Source: Bacteroides fragilis (GTDB lineage Bacteria; Bacteroidota; Bacteroidia; Bacteroidales; Bacteroidaceae). From it: DNA of 64,000 nt. The notes below the pieces were generated by a model that worked only from the letters and a program-made list of their open reading frames with translations, was not told where the DNA came from and did not search any database. Of the stretch, positions 27,287-35,951 are shown piece after piece. Each line of letters opens with the position of its first letter. Position 1 is the stretch's first letter. The position numbers and the translations under genes are program-made. The stretch lies in NCBI RefSeq assembly GCF_019583405.1, contig NZ_SZUU01000008.1:62001-126000 (forward strand). Reading direction: 5' to 3'.

Positions 27287-27317
27287 TTGCATATTATTAA
27301 AAGTTATCGCATCTTTG
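27287..27317 (+). promoter_or_regulatory. Promoter inside invertible segment 1, facing away from SusC
   Basis: TTG (27287-27289), 20 bases, then CATCTTTG (27310-27317), one base off TAnnTTTG. The spacing and the TTGC at -33 are the same as in the promoter of segment 2. No + strand gene follows to the right, which makes sense only if the promoter is used after inversion. Confidence 0.6.
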
Positions 27318-27430
27318 CCAAGAGATATTGTGATTTTATAAACACAAGTTAGCCTAAGTTAACAAAAAAATATTAATACAAGAACAGGTCAAAGGTTAAG
27401 GTACATTTACAGAAACACTTTAATGGCGAT

Positions 27431-27450
27431 AAGTTCCGTGAGAACTAAAT
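27431..27450. repeat. Right inverted repeat of invertible segment 1
   Basis: AAGTTCCGTGAGAACTAAAT, the reverse complement of the left repeat except for one base. It lies 426 bases from the left repeat. Confidence 0.85.
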
Positions 27451-27787
27451 TCTTCTTATACTCCGTTCATAATGCACAGGTGAGCATTATTTAATATTAA
27501 TCATGAAAATCTTTTTCTTCAGCGGAATTTTCTGTTTTTTGTTTTGAGACTTTATATTTAATTTTTGTCTTTTTCTTTCCGTTTCCTATCCGATTTTGTT
27601 TAATAGTGTTTATATTTAGGACTGTTGGATTAAGAAATACTAAAGTGTTAAATATGATACTTTTTGAGTTCTTTAATAAGGATAGTAGAACAGTAGTAGT
27701 AAGATGCGGATGGTGGTAAGATTAGGTTTGGACATCTCTATATGATGGATCTGTTTCTCTGGGTAAATCAGTGTCTGTGTAATAAAG
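27451..27787. other. Gene-free stretch right of invertible segment 1
   Basis: No coding sequence is supported on either strand. The only structure seen is a small hairpin, ATAATGC (27469-27475) pairing with GCATTAT (27484-27490), about 150 bases downstream of the outward promoter. Confidence 0.5.
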
Positions 27788-27832
27788 CAAAAACATCCCC
27801 GGAAAAAAACTTTTCTTCCGGGGATGTTTTTA
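27788..27832 (-). terminator. Terminator of the GH95-containing locus
   Basis: AAAAACATCCCCGGAA pairs with TTCCGGGGATGTTTTT (16-bp perfect arms) with a short A/T loop. It lies 24 bases after the GH95 stop at 27856 on the - strand. Confidence 0.9.
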
Positions 27833-27855
27833 TTTAATAGGATTATACTAAAGTA

Positions 27856-30345
27856 TTATTTGATGACCAGTCGGTCTCCATCTAAAGCCAATTTATAAAC
27901 TATTCCTTTACTTGTTTTGAAAGAGAGAACCTTATCTCCATATCTTACCGTACAAGGCTCACCTGCTTTCGAAAAGATGGTTGCTTCTGCAAGCTGTCCG
28001 TCTTTCCATGACAAGTCTACCTCAAAGTTCCCTTTGGCGCAGATTCCACTAATACTTCCGTTTTTCCAGGCATCCGGAAGTGCGGGTAATAGTTGAATGA
28101 AGCCCATGTGACTCTGAAGCAGCATCTCTGTGATACCGGCGGTACCTCCAAAGTTCCCGTCGATCTGGAAAGGCGGGTGAGTATCCCACAGATTGTCCAA
28201 TGTACCGTTTTTCAGCAAATTGCCGAAAAGTTTGTATGCGTGGTTACCGTCTTGCAGACGTGCCCATTGGTTAAGTTTCCATCCCATACTCCATCCGGTT
28301 GCTCCGTCGCCGCGATGCTCAAGTACCACTCTGGCGGCTTTGGCGAGATCGGGCGTGGTGATGGGTGAGAGAGTATGTCCCGGGTGTAGTCCGAAAAGAT
28401 GGTTGACGTGACGGTGTTCGTCTTTCGGGTCGTCTATATCTTTCGACCATTCCATCAACTGACCGTAGCGACCTACTTTATAAGGAGCCAGATGTGCCAG
28501 CACTTCTTGCCATTGTTTACGTTCCTTGCTGTCCACTCCGAGCACTTTACTTGCTTCGATAGCATCCAGTAAGATTTCGCGGATTACGGCATGCACAAAG
28601 GTGGTTCCTTCGTCAATCGGTCCGTGTTCGGGCGAAGTGGAAGGAGCTGCGGTGTAAGTTCCATCCGGTTTGCGCCACAAAAAGTCAGTGGCAAACTGAG
28701 CACTGCTCTTAATCAAATCGTATCCGGTTTCTTTCAAGAATTTCTTGTCACGGGTATAATCATAATATTCCCAGATGTGTGTTGCCAGCCAGGGACCGGC
28801 CATCGGATTGAAGTTCCACGACATATCTTCGCTTTCGAGTGGAGCGGTAAATCCGAAAATATTGGCCGAAATGGATGCGGTCCATCCCCTTGTTCCGAAA
28901 TAAGCTTGTGCTGTTTTCTGTCCCGGTTTTACCAATGTACGGATAAAGTCCACCAACGGGAGTGTACATTCATTGAGGTTGGTCGAGCAAGCCGGCCAGT
29001 AGTTCATTTGTATGTTGATGTTGTTATGGTAGTCTACTCTCCACGGACCGTCTACGTTGTTGTGCCAGATGCCTTGCAGGTTGGCAGGCATGTTGCCCGG
29101 TCTTGAGCTGGCGATAAGCAGGTAGCGTCCGAACTGATAGTAGAGTTCTTCGAGATAAAAGTCCGGTTGTCCTTTGCGATAGTTTTGCAAACGCTTGGCT
29201 GTAGGCAGGCTGGCGCTTTGCTGATCGGGATTCAACTGTAACTTCACTCGGTTGAACAAGGCGGCGTAGTCGTCATAGTGTTGTTTGAACAGCACATCAT
29301 ATCCCATGGTTACCGCATTGTCCATCCATTGACGAGTGGTTTCGGCAGGGTTTACTCCTACGTATGTTTTGGGATCCTTGAAGTCCGGATCAAAGTTTAT
29401 TTTATAATCCGTATCCGCAGTGACGAGGAATACTACTTCGTCGGCATCCTTTATGGTAATTTTTCCGTCTGCGTTTGACAATGTTCCGCCTTTGGCAGTG
29501 GCATGGATGCGTACGACGTACTGCATACCGTTGTTGTCGAGGTGGGCAGTGTATGCAAGGCCGTTGGCACCGTCTGCCGACATACTTCCTGTCGATACGG
29601 GATTGGGGGCGTAACTGAAAGTAAGGTTCTGCTTGCCCGGCCGGTCGGCTTTGAAGCGGATTGCCATCACATTGGCAGGATAGGAAATGAAGTAGTCGCG
29701 TTCGTAGGCTACATCGTCTTTCTTGAATTGCACCACGGCCAATGCCGAATCCAAAGAGAGAATACGTTTATAGTCACTCATATTCACAGCGCTCAGTCCG
29801 GTTTCTATATAAAACTCTCCCATTGTGGTGAAGTTACCAAAACGGAAAGGCTTTTCGCGGCTCGACTCATAAGGCACTTCGCTATTGAAGTTCTTGCGCG
29901 TCAGCATTTCGGCTTTTTTCTGGTCTCCGTCGGTAAAGGCCTGGCGTATTTCTTTCAGTACGTGTGCCGATTGTTTGTTTACATTCCAGTAGGCATCGGC
30001 TCCTCTCGAAGTGTTAGGTCCTCCTCTCCAGAGAGTTTTCTCGTTGAAGGTGATGCGTTCCGCCTCTATCGAGCCCATGATGTTGGCTCCGATGCTTCCG
30101 TTTCCAATGGGCAATGATTGCGACTCCCAGTTGGCATCCGGGTTCCGGGCAGTGTCTCCTGCACTTTCCGGTTTACTTTCTCCTTTCCAGAGGTCGGGAC
30201 GGCTGCCATACCAGATGGCTCTGCCCTGTAGCGTATTCGGTGTGTCGAACCAGATGGAGAGCCCTTGCGTGTAGTCGGTGCCGCCGGCGTGTGCTGCCGG
30301 AAGAGCGAACAGGGCACTGAGGAGAAATGAATAAAGTTTCTTCAT
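27856..30345 (-). CDS. GH95 glycoside hydrolase, probable alpha-1,2-L-fucosidase
   Basis: 829 residues. GH95 enzymes remove terminal fucose (some remove L-galactose) by inversion. Signal peptide (about 1-20, ending AHAG), so it acts in the periplasm. The N-terminal beta domain holds the family motif LPIGNGSIGANIMGS and TFNEKTLWRGGPN; the (alpha/alpha)6 barrel holds HNNINIQMNYW (about 441, the paired Asn residues), STSPEHGP (about 571, the acid Glu) and FQIDGNFGGTAGITEML (about 728, Asp). All key residues match those of the bifidobacterial AfcA enzyme as I recall them. It is the last gene of the locus that starts at 41,512. A possible own -7 box (TATTTTTG) lies at 30397-30404. Confidence 0.92.
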   Translation of the reverse strand: MKKLYSFLLSALFALPAAHAGGTDYTQGLSIWFDTPNTLQGRAIWYGSRPDLWKGESKPESAGDTARNPDANWESQSLPIGNGSIGANIMGSIEAERITFNEKTLWRGGPNTSRGADAYWNVNKQSAHVLKEIRQAFTDGDQKKAEMLTRKNFNSEVPYESSREKPFRFGNFTTMGEFYIETGLSAVNMSDYKRILSLDSALAVVQFKKDDVAYERDYFISYPANVMAIRFKADRPGKQNLTFSYAPNPVSTGSMSADGANGLAYTAHLDNNGMQYVVRIHATAKGGTLSNADGKITIKDADEVVFLVTADTDYKINFDPDFKDPKTYVGVNPAETTRQWMDNAVTMGYDVLFKQHYDDYAALFNRVKLQLNPDQQSASLPTAKRLQNYRKGQPDFYLEELYYQFGRYLLIASSRPGNMPANLQGIWHNNVDGPWRVDYHNNINIQMNYWPACSTNLNECTLPLVDFIRTLVKPGQKTAQAYFGTRGWTASISANIFGFTAPLESEDMSWNFNPMAGPWLATHIWEYYDYTRDKKFLKETGYDLIKSSAQFATDFLWRKPDGTYTAAPSTSPEHGPIDEGTTFVHAVIREILLDAIEASKVLGVDSKERKQWQEVLAHLAPYKVGRYGQLMEWSKDIDDPKDEHRHVNHLFGLHPGHTLSPITTPDLAKAARVVLEHRGDGATGWSMGWKLNQWARLQDGNHAYKLFGNLLKNGTLDNLWDTHPPFQIDGNFGGTAGITEMLLQSHMGFIQLLPALPDAWKNGSISGICAKGNFEVDLSWKDGQLAEATIFSKAGEPCTVRYGDKVLSFKTSKGIVYKLALDGDRLVIK

Positions 30346-30396
30346 GTTTTGGGTGTTATTTTAGGGGTTAGTTATATTGGTTTGTCATAGTCTGCG

Positions 30397-30404
30397 CAAA
30401 AATA
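30397..30404 (-). promoter_or_regulatory. Possible internal promoter -7 box before GH95
   Basis: CAAAAATA on the + strand reads TATTTTTG on the - strand, matching TAnnTTTG, 52 bases from the GH95 ATG. No -33 element is clear. Confidence 0.35.
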
Positions 30405-30441
30405 ATAAAAACTATTGATTTTCACGCAGACTGCTTCGGGT

Positions 30442-33400
30442 TTACTGCGGAGCGATGTAGATTAGCCATCCTTTTCTGGGTGCTGTACTTATCGGGTCGT
30501 CAATATTCCATTCGTCAGCCTCCTGCATATCCTGAATCTCAGGTGCTACCAACTTCACTTGTTGCGGGTCGAGTCCTAACTGTTCCCAGTTTATGCTCAG
30601 TTTCACGCTCTTCACTTCATCCGAATAGTTGCCGATGGATAGCAGGGTCTTTCCCGGTTTGCGATAGGCAGTGACTTTGACAGCCTCGTCGGATGTGGAG
30701 ACGGCCGGATGTTCCTCCCAGAACCCGAGCATGGTGGCGTCCGCAATGCCGAATGAATCCCATACCTTCCATACCTGTCGCGGATCGCAGTTGACTCCTT
30801 CGGTGTACCATGGATAGCGGACAGTCATTCCGTATTGCATCCCTAACCATGCATTGCCTCCTCTGTACAGCATATCGCCTGTTAGTCCGAACGGAATACC
30901 TGACGATTCTACCAACCAGTTGGCCGGTGTCATTTTATCGTAAAGGAAGCTTTCACCGAACCATAGTTTGTCTACATACGGGAAGAACTCCGTATATTGA
31001 TTGGCAGGTCCCCTCGAGAATCCTGTATTCGAATGCAGATCGATCAGGCATCCCGGCTTTACGCTTTCCATGGCGCGGCGCATCCGTTTCAGGATACGGC
31101 GGTCAAAGGAAACGTCATCCAGATAGATACCGTCGATGTCCATGTTCTGCACCATCCAGCGTAATCCTTCTATATAGTAGTTGTACCACCGGGAGTCTCC
31201 TTCCGCTGTCAGTACGGAGGCATCGGCCGTGATGCCCTGTGCGTTGGCATAGTCAAAGTGTTCGTACCACTGTGGCGTGTAGTCCGCCACGAAGTGTTCG
31301 CGACACCATGGGAAGCCTCCGCCGTTGCCGCCTCTCAGTATCTCGTGTCCCAGGCTGCGGATGGCCCAGATTTCGGATGTGGCGTTGCTTAGTTCACGTA
31401 GTGTGTAGTATATTTTCACCTTACACCCTTTGGCATGCCACTCTTTGGTGAACTCCTTCATCTTGTCTACTGTGAGGAACGGATAGTTGATAAACGGATT
31501 GTAGTTATTCCCCTGATGAACGTTGATGATGCGCACGCCTGCTTCGATATCAGCCTGAGTCGGTGTCGGTTTAGGGCCGTTGTGGTAATAACGGTCTGTA
31601 AACTGGCTTCTCATATTCAATGGCTTCACCGGAGTGATGATCGTGGCAAAGTCGAATGTGATGGGCTTACCCGCTTCGAGTGTGCGTTCTCCGCTGTATG
31701 CCACAGCTTTCACTCCGTCTGCCTCTTTCCGTATGGCGAATCCGCCCTTACCCCCGTTGAACCAGCTTTCCGGATAGGCCGGACGATACAGATTCAATAG
31801 CGGACCGCTGTAGGTGCTTCCCCTGAATTCGCAGTGGATACCCGCATGTTCGTTTCCGATCCAGAAGCTGTCGAACGGCCACAGCCATTGTTGCTCTTTC
31901 GATGTAGGAATCGATACTCCGAAGTTGTTCACCGTTTTCTCCGGTGCGTCCCATTTACCGTCGTATTGTTGAGGCGTGGCTTGCCCCGGAAGGCCCATCC
32001 CCAGGAAGTAAGTTCCTACTTTGTTCGTGACCGGCAATACCAAGCGGATATCTTTCACCTCTATCCGCTTCTTAGGTGTGATGGTGTATACGTAGTTCAT
32101 CCATCCGTCGAACTCCATGATTGCTTTGCAGCTTACGGTCATCTCTTCGTCCTCAGCCTTCCAGCTTCCGGTCACATGGCCTTCGGTATGTTCCGTCAGT
32201 TCGGGGATGGCTTTCAGCTCTTTCACCCCGGCGGCGGTTTGTATCACAAACCGCATGGGGCTGCTCAGCACGTCGTTGTTCCATGAACGAATCTGTGCGG
32301 GTAGCCCTGTGGTTTCGTCCACCGTAACGGTGCGTCCCAGACATCCGATCCGGTTCTCGTCTACCGTCATCGCCGTATAGGGTCCGGTAGGTGTATCGGC
32401 TATGCCCAGTGTCGAGTTCAGCCATCTCAGGCGGCTATATCTCCACAACTCGTTGTCGCCTCTGTCGGCCAGCGGCTCTCCCGCTATTCGTATGCTTACG
32501 GGGACTACGCCTTGCGCTCCGTTAGCGTCACTGATGGTGATGGTGCCTGTATAGACTCCTTCTTTCTGCCCGTCGGGTATATCTACTCCGAACCAGAGAG
32601 CCTGTACCTCTCCTTTGGGTACGTTTACTTCTTTTTTGAACGCTTTTCCGTAAGGATCGGTTCCTTCGACATTAAAACAGGTAATGGCTGTTGCCGATAT
32701 TATTTCCCGGCCACACTTCAGGGAAGAAGCCCGGTAAGCAATCTTGTCTGCTTGGTTCACGGCTGCCCAAAGCCCGATCTGGAAGGTATAGTATTCATTG
32801 GGGGCTGCTTCTCCCCGAAACAGTTTTCCCTGTTTGTCTGCCAGCCATTTGGTGGGGAGGTTGTTGCGCATCCGGATGGGGAACCTGCGATCTTCGGCAA
32901 AGAGGTAGAGGGCGGCTTTGTTGCGGTTGACGTAGTTTTCTTTTTCCCGGGCCGTTGCGGCAACTTCCATCGGATAAAAACTGTCGAAAGCCTGTCGCGA
33001 CTCTACTTTGACCACTTTGGCCTGAGGGCTTTTGCGGGTTGCTTCGGCCTCGGACAGCCAGGTTGCGTCCGGTGCGCTTTCTTTCGGAATGTATCCGCCA
33101 TTGTAGAATCCGTATCCATTTTGTACCCGATAGGGCAGGTAGTAGAAGTAGTACGTGCCTTTCTCCTTGACCGGGCCGAATTGCAGGCGGCAGTGTTCAT
33201 TGTTCACTTCTATCCGCCGGATGTTGCGGATGGTGTCTCCGGTGGCCGCATGGATAACCAGGAACCGCCTGTCGTCTACATCCTTGTCCGGACGTCGCCA
33301 TTCAAAGTCGAGCGCCACCACCTTTGCCGGTTTCTCTATTTGCAGTATAGCCCGGTGATTGCCAAAAGACTCCTCCCACGGGCTGGAAGGAACACCGTAC

Positions 33401-33489
33401 GGATAGTTTTGTGGCTTTTGGGCTGCGATCGGCCCTGCGCCTCCTACTGTAAGCAGCAGGCATGTGAGTGATAGTACATGTAGTCTCAT
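30442..33489 (-). CDS. DUF6067-type glycoside-hydrolase-like protein
   Basis: 1015 residues. Signal peptide (ends PIAAQK, about 24), N-terminal beta-sandwich domains to about residue 340, a central super-sandwich-like region (340-560), then a TIM-barrel-like part with GCKVKIYYTLRELSN and a catalytic-looking block DIDGIYLDDVSFDRRILKRM (about 780), LIDLHSNTG and LWFGESFLYDK, and a C-terminal beta domain (SIGNYSDEVKSVKLSINW). The fold order resembles glycosidases of the GH-A/GH27-36 superfamily; substrate and mechanism are not established from sequence. It sits between GH95 and the acyltransferase, and so probably trims the same fucosylated glycan. Confidence 0.75.
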   Translation of the reverse strand: MRLHVLSLTCLLLTVGGAGPIAAQKPQNYPYGVPSSPWEESFGNHRAILQIEKPAKVVALDFEWRRPDKDVDDRRFLVIHAATGDTIRNIRRIEVNNEHCRLQFGPVKEKGTYYFYYLPYRVQNGYGFYNGGYIPKESAPDATWLSEAEATRKSPQAKVVKVESRQAFDSFYPMEVAATAREKENYVNRNKAALYLFAEDRRFPIRMRNNLPTKWLADKQGKLFRGEAAPNEYYTFQIGLWAAVNQADKIAYRASSLKCGREIISATAITCFNVEGTDPYGKAFKKEVNVPKGEVQALWFGVDIPDGQKEGVYTGTITISDANGAQGVVPVSIRIAGEPLADRGDNELWRYSRLRWLNSTLGIADTPTGPYTAMTVDENRIGCLGRTVTVDETTGLPAQIRSWNNDVLSSPMRFVIQTAAGVKELKAIPELTEHTEGHVTGSWKAEDEEMTVSCKAIMEFDGWMNYVYTITPKKRIEVKDIRLVLPVTNKVGTYFLGMGLPGQATPQQYDGKWDAPEKTVNNFGVSIPTSKEQQWLWPFDSFWIGNEHAGIHCEFRGSTYSGPLLNLYRPAYPESWFNGGKGGFAIRKEADGVKAVAYSGERTLEAGKPITFDFATIITPVKPLNMRSQFTDRYYHNGPKPTPTQADIEAGVRIINVHQGNNYNPFINYPFLTVDKMKEFTKEWHAKGCKVKIYYTLRELSNATSEIWAIRSLGHEILRGGNGGGFPWCREHFVADYTPQWYEHFDYANAQGITADASVLTAEGDSRWYNYYIEGLRWMVQNMDIDGIYLDDVSFDRRILKRMRRAMESVKPGCLIDLHSNTGFSRGPANQYTEFFPYVDKLWFGESFLYDKMTPANWLVESSGIPFGLTGDMLYRGGNAWLGMQYGMTVRYPWYTEGVNCDPRQVWKVWDSFGIADATMLGFWEEHPAVSTSDEAVKVTAYRKPGKTLLSIGNYSDEVKSVKLSINWEQLGLDPQQVKLVAPEIQDMQEADEWNIDDPISTAPRKGWLIYIAPQ

Positions 33490-34134
33490 ACTTATAAAAA
33501 TTATCTGTTAAACGTTCTATTTTATTATGCGTGTTCCCCTTACCGAGATCACCCGTGAGCAAAGTGTCACTTTGATTATCGGACCTCTTCAGAATCGTTT
33601 CTTTAGGACCGACTGGCAGCCCGGGCGAAAAAAACGCGCCCTGCGTGTAATGTCCGATATCACATTTCCCGTCTTTGGGCTTGTTTGCTTTTACTTTGAA
33701 GGTGGAATGACGGTTCCGCCGGTAAATAGTTCCTTTTCCGGTCTCCTTCCTGCTTTTCTGTCAGTGTGCCATGCTTTGTCTGCAATGGTCAACGGGAGAA
33801 AAAGTTCTTTCGCCAAGACCCGTTTCGGATCGCAATAGGAGATATTCTGGACAACAATAGGAGATATTTCCGGAACATAAGGACATTTTAGGAAAATGCT
33901 TACTTCTTTCCGGGTAAATGCTTACTCCTTTCGGAGTAAATGCTTGCTTCTTTTTCCGAAAAGCAAGGCTCTTTTACCCCCGGAACCCGGCTTTTCACCT
34001 ACGAAAGCTGCCGTTCGGCTTTTTTTTTCTCCTGAAGCATCCGAAACGGATAGAAGCTCTGTCAGCGAAAAGTGCTATTCGGTTTCTTTTTGCGCTATGA
34101 TTCTGCAGATGGCTGACACTTCCGATCTTCCCAC
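33490..34134. other. 645-base gap with dispersed repeat and no supported gene
   Basis: It separates the DUF5009 stop from the DUF6067 start inside an otherwise compact locus. No frame has gene-like composition. It contains three imperfect tandem units of about 21 bases (AAATGCTTACTTCTTTCCGG type) at 33894-33960, also seen near 53433. The surrounding sequence (CCCGGCTTTT, CGGCTTTTTTTT) also resembles that other gap. The gap may be an inserted repeat element or the remains of a lost gene. Confidence 0.5.
33893..33985. repeat. Dispersed repeat, copy 1 (three tandem units)
   Basis: Units of the form AAATGCTTACTTCTTT-CGGGGT occur three times in a row, then CCGAAAAGCAAGGCTCTTTTAC. Copy 2 at 53413-53505 has two such units followed by CCGAAAAGAAAGGGTCTTTT. 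The two copies are in the same orientation and both lie between - strand genes. Confidence 0.7.
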
Positions 34135-35262
34135 TCAGATCTTCAGGAATATCTTCTGCCTGTACATGATCCGTAGGATAAGGAATACAATCAGATAGTT
34201 GGCTAAGCTTAACCACACCTGATAATAACCGCCCAAGTATTGTTCCAGTCCGTAACTGACGGATGCTGCTATGCAACGGAAGTTGATGACCTCTCCCAAG
34301 ATATAAGCCGTAATGGAGTTCATGCCGTATATTTTCAACCAGTTCAGCCCGCGGCTGTGTCCTTTGTAGTCTATCCGGTAGTAGAAGGCACCCATCAGCA
34401 GGAAGCAAAGTCCGCCGGAAAAAAGCGTCATGCTGCTTGTCCACAACCGTTTGATGATGGGCATTTGCAGACTCCATATCAGTGAGAAGGCTATCAGGGA
34501 TATGCCGATTATCAGCAAGGTCTGTACCACTTTCCGGCGATTATCCTTGCCTGCTTTCATTATCTTTCCGGCAAAAGCTCCCAGCATCACGGTAGCCCCG
34601 AAAGTGAGGCTGCTCCAGATCCAGGTGTAGTTGTAGTGAGCAGAGAAGCTCCAACTGCCGTCTTCATTCCAGAACACTCCGTCGCGGAAATGCCCCAGTA
34701 CCAGCCTGTCCACCTTCTCGGCAAAGTTTCCTTCCGGGGTGAAGTCGCCCAGGAAGGTCATCGGTATCCAGTAGATCAGTAATAGCAGGGCTGTGACGAT
34801 CAGCTGCCAGCGGAAGTTGCAATGCAACTGTATGATGGCGGCAATCAGATAGCCTGTGGCAATGGCTTGAAGGGTGTTGGAGTATAAGTACAGATGTTTC
34901 GGGTCGAGGCCCAGCAGATTGCCCTGTACAATCATTCCGAAGATGAACAGAAGGATGAAGCGTTTGATGATTTTGCGGTAAACGGGTCCTTTGTCCGGAT
35001 TGTCTTTAAACTTGGAGAACGAGAACGGCATGGAGGCTCCTGTCATGAAGAGGAAGAGAGGCATTACCAGATCCCAGAAACGGAACCCCTCCCACACTTC
35101 ATGATCGAACTGGAAAAGGATGCTGTTCAGCCATGGGAGGTTGAGTTGATGTGCCAATGTCCACAATACCGGCTGGAAGAAGACCAGCAGGAAAAGGTCG
35201 AAACCGCGCAGGATGTCCAGTGAGGCCAGGCGGGGAGAGGTGGGTGATGAAGGCTTTTTCAT
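34135..35262 (-). CDS. DUF5009/HGSNAT-like membrane acyltransferase
   Basis: 375 residues with about ten transmembrane helices. It starts with a short cytoplasmic tail and RLASLDILRGFDLFLLVFFQPVLW, with FDHEVWEGFRFWDLVMPLFLFMTGASMPFS close behind. This is the signature of the DUF5009/YeiB-like family related to heparan-alpha-glucosaminide N-acetyltransferase (NagX in other Bacteroidetes). Such proteins are thought to move acetyl groups across the membrane onto amino sugars or glycans. In this locus it may acetylate a sugar freed in the periplasm. It starts 12 bases after the stop of the short beta-helix gene, so the two are co-transcribed. Substrate unknown. Confidence 0.82.
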   Translation of the reverse strand: MKKPSSPTSPRLASLDILRGFDLFLLVFFQPVLWTLAHQLNLPWLNSILFQFDHEVWEGFRFWDLVMPLFLFMTGASMPFSFSKFKDNPDKGPVYRKIIKRFILLFIFGMIVQGNLLGLDPKHLYLYSNTLQAIATGYLIAAIIQLHCNFRWQLIVTALLLLIYWIPMTFLGDFTPEGNFAEKVDRLVLGHFRDGVFWNEDGSWSFSAHYNYTWIWSSLTFGATVMLGAFAGKIMKAGKDNRRKVVQTLLIIGISLIAFSLIWSLQMPIIKRLWTSSMTLFSGGLCFLLMGAFYYRIDYKGHSRGLNWLKIYGMNSITAYILGEVINFRCIAASVSYGLEQYLGGYYQVWLSLANYLIVFLILRIMYRQKIFLKI

Positions 35263-35274
35263 AAGCGGAAGGGA

Positions 35275-35721
35275 TTATTTGATCGTTGTTTTCAGATCTT
35301 TTCTTTTCATATTCTCTGTTTTTATACTCTGCCGGGGGACCTCTCCTTCGAATACGGTGCCTTCTATCACTGGCTTCTTGCAACCGTTCAGATAGAAAAC
35401 GTACGGATTACCGGATGTGGTAGGAAAAGTTTCCGTGCGGACGATGGTGTTGTTCCTGAACAGGAGTCCTGCCGTACTCTTGGCGTAGAGCACCGGGTAG
35501 TCGAATGCTCTGAAGGTGTTATTCTCTATGCGGATGTTCTGGTGTACCGGGCGTTCGGCATCGATGACTTTGCTGGAGGGATGTATGGCGATCACAGCAT
35601 GGCCGGGGCCTCCATTATAGGTACAGTCTATATCGGTGACGTAGATGGTATCTTTCTGCTGTGCGTGGGTGGTAGCGCAAAATAAAAAGAAGGCGGATAG
35701 GATGTGCAGATACTTTTTCAT
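35275..35721 (-). CDS. Short secreted beta-helix protein, probable internal-deletion remnant of a GH110 alpha-galactosidase
   Basis: 148 residues. A normal signal peptide (MKKYLHILSAFFLFCATTHAQ) is joined directly to what looks like the last turns of a right-handed beta-helix: RIENNTFRAFDYPVLYAKSTAGLLFRNNTIVRT, with the NNT ladder repeated, then VIEGTVFEGEVPRQSIKTENMKRKDLKTTIK. The ladder and ending resemble the C-terminus of GH110 alpha-1,3-galactosidases, which are about 600 residues, but I cannot align it here. If so, the catalytic middle has been lost by an in-frame deletion and the product is probably inactive. Alternatively it is a small intact PbH1-repeat protein. A -7 box at 35778 would allow its expression. 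Confidence 0.55.
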   Translation of the reverse strand: MKKYLHILSAFFLFCATTHAQQKDTIYVTDIDCTYNGGPGHAVIAIHPSSKVIDAERPVHQNIRIENNTFRAFDYPVLYAKSTAGLLFRNNTIVRTETFPTTSGNPYVFYLNGCKKPVIEGTVFEGEVPRQSIKTENMKRKDLKTTIK

Positions 35722-35777
35722 GGTATGTAGTCTCCTCTTGCTTTAAATGTATTATTGGATAAGATGAATTGGGTATC

Positions 35778-35785
35778 CAAAGGTA
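35778..35785 (-). promoter_or_regulatory. Internal promoter -7 box before the enzyme genes of the locus
   Basis: CAAAGGTA on the + strand reads TACCTTTG on the - strand, an exact TAnnTTTG match, 57 bases before the ATG at 35721 and just downstream of an internal hairpin. It suggests the enzyme genes can be expressed independently of the switch in front of SusC. Confidence 0.45.
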
Positions 35786-35825
35786 TATGATTTTTCTGTA
35801 TTAGTGGATTGCTTGAAGCTAAATA

Positions 35826-35877
35826 GAAGCCGCCGGGTTACTATTTATTTCCATAAATATGTTTACCCGACGGCTTC
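35826..35877 (-). terminator. Hairpin between the Sus surface genes and the enzyme genes
   Basis: GAAGCCGCCGGGTTA (35826-35840) pairs with TTACCCGACGGCTTC (35863-35877), 13 of 15 positions plus a wobble, with a second small stem ATTTAT/ATAAAT in the loop. It lies about 75 bases after the surface-lipoprotein stop. The T-run is weak, so it may be an attenuator or an mRNA-stabilising end. Confidence 0.6.
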
Positions 35878-35951
35878 AGAGAACATCTGATAATTAAGCA
35901 ATACTTACCTATTGAACCTGTGACTTCTACAAGTCATAATCAGCCGGGGGA

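Larger units (their letters stand above)
26985..27450. promoter_or_regulatory. Candidate invertible promoter segment 1 (phase switch of the first SusC/SusD operon)
   Basis: A 466-base gene-free AT-rich segment is bounded by 20-base inverted repeats (19/20 identical). Its only promoter-like signal (TTG at 27287, 20 bases, CATCTTTG at 27310-27317) points right, away from the SusC gene at 26779 and into the 3' side of a convergent gene. Inversion would place the promoter about 114 bases inside the left repeat, facing SusC. This is the layout of the known DNA-inversion switches of B. fragilis surface genes. No recombinase gene is in the window, so it must act in trans. Orientation here is read as OFF. 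Confidence 0.75.

Noticed and set aside
32512-33471. 319-codon + strand frame opposite the DUF6067 gene
   Set aside because: It is a shadow of the real - strand gene, with Cys/Phe/Arg-rich random-like content.
33527-34198. Two overlapping + strand open frames in the 645-base gap, considered as genes
   Set aside because: Composition is Ser/Phe/Arg-rich and built partly from the tandem repeat; no family features or promoter.
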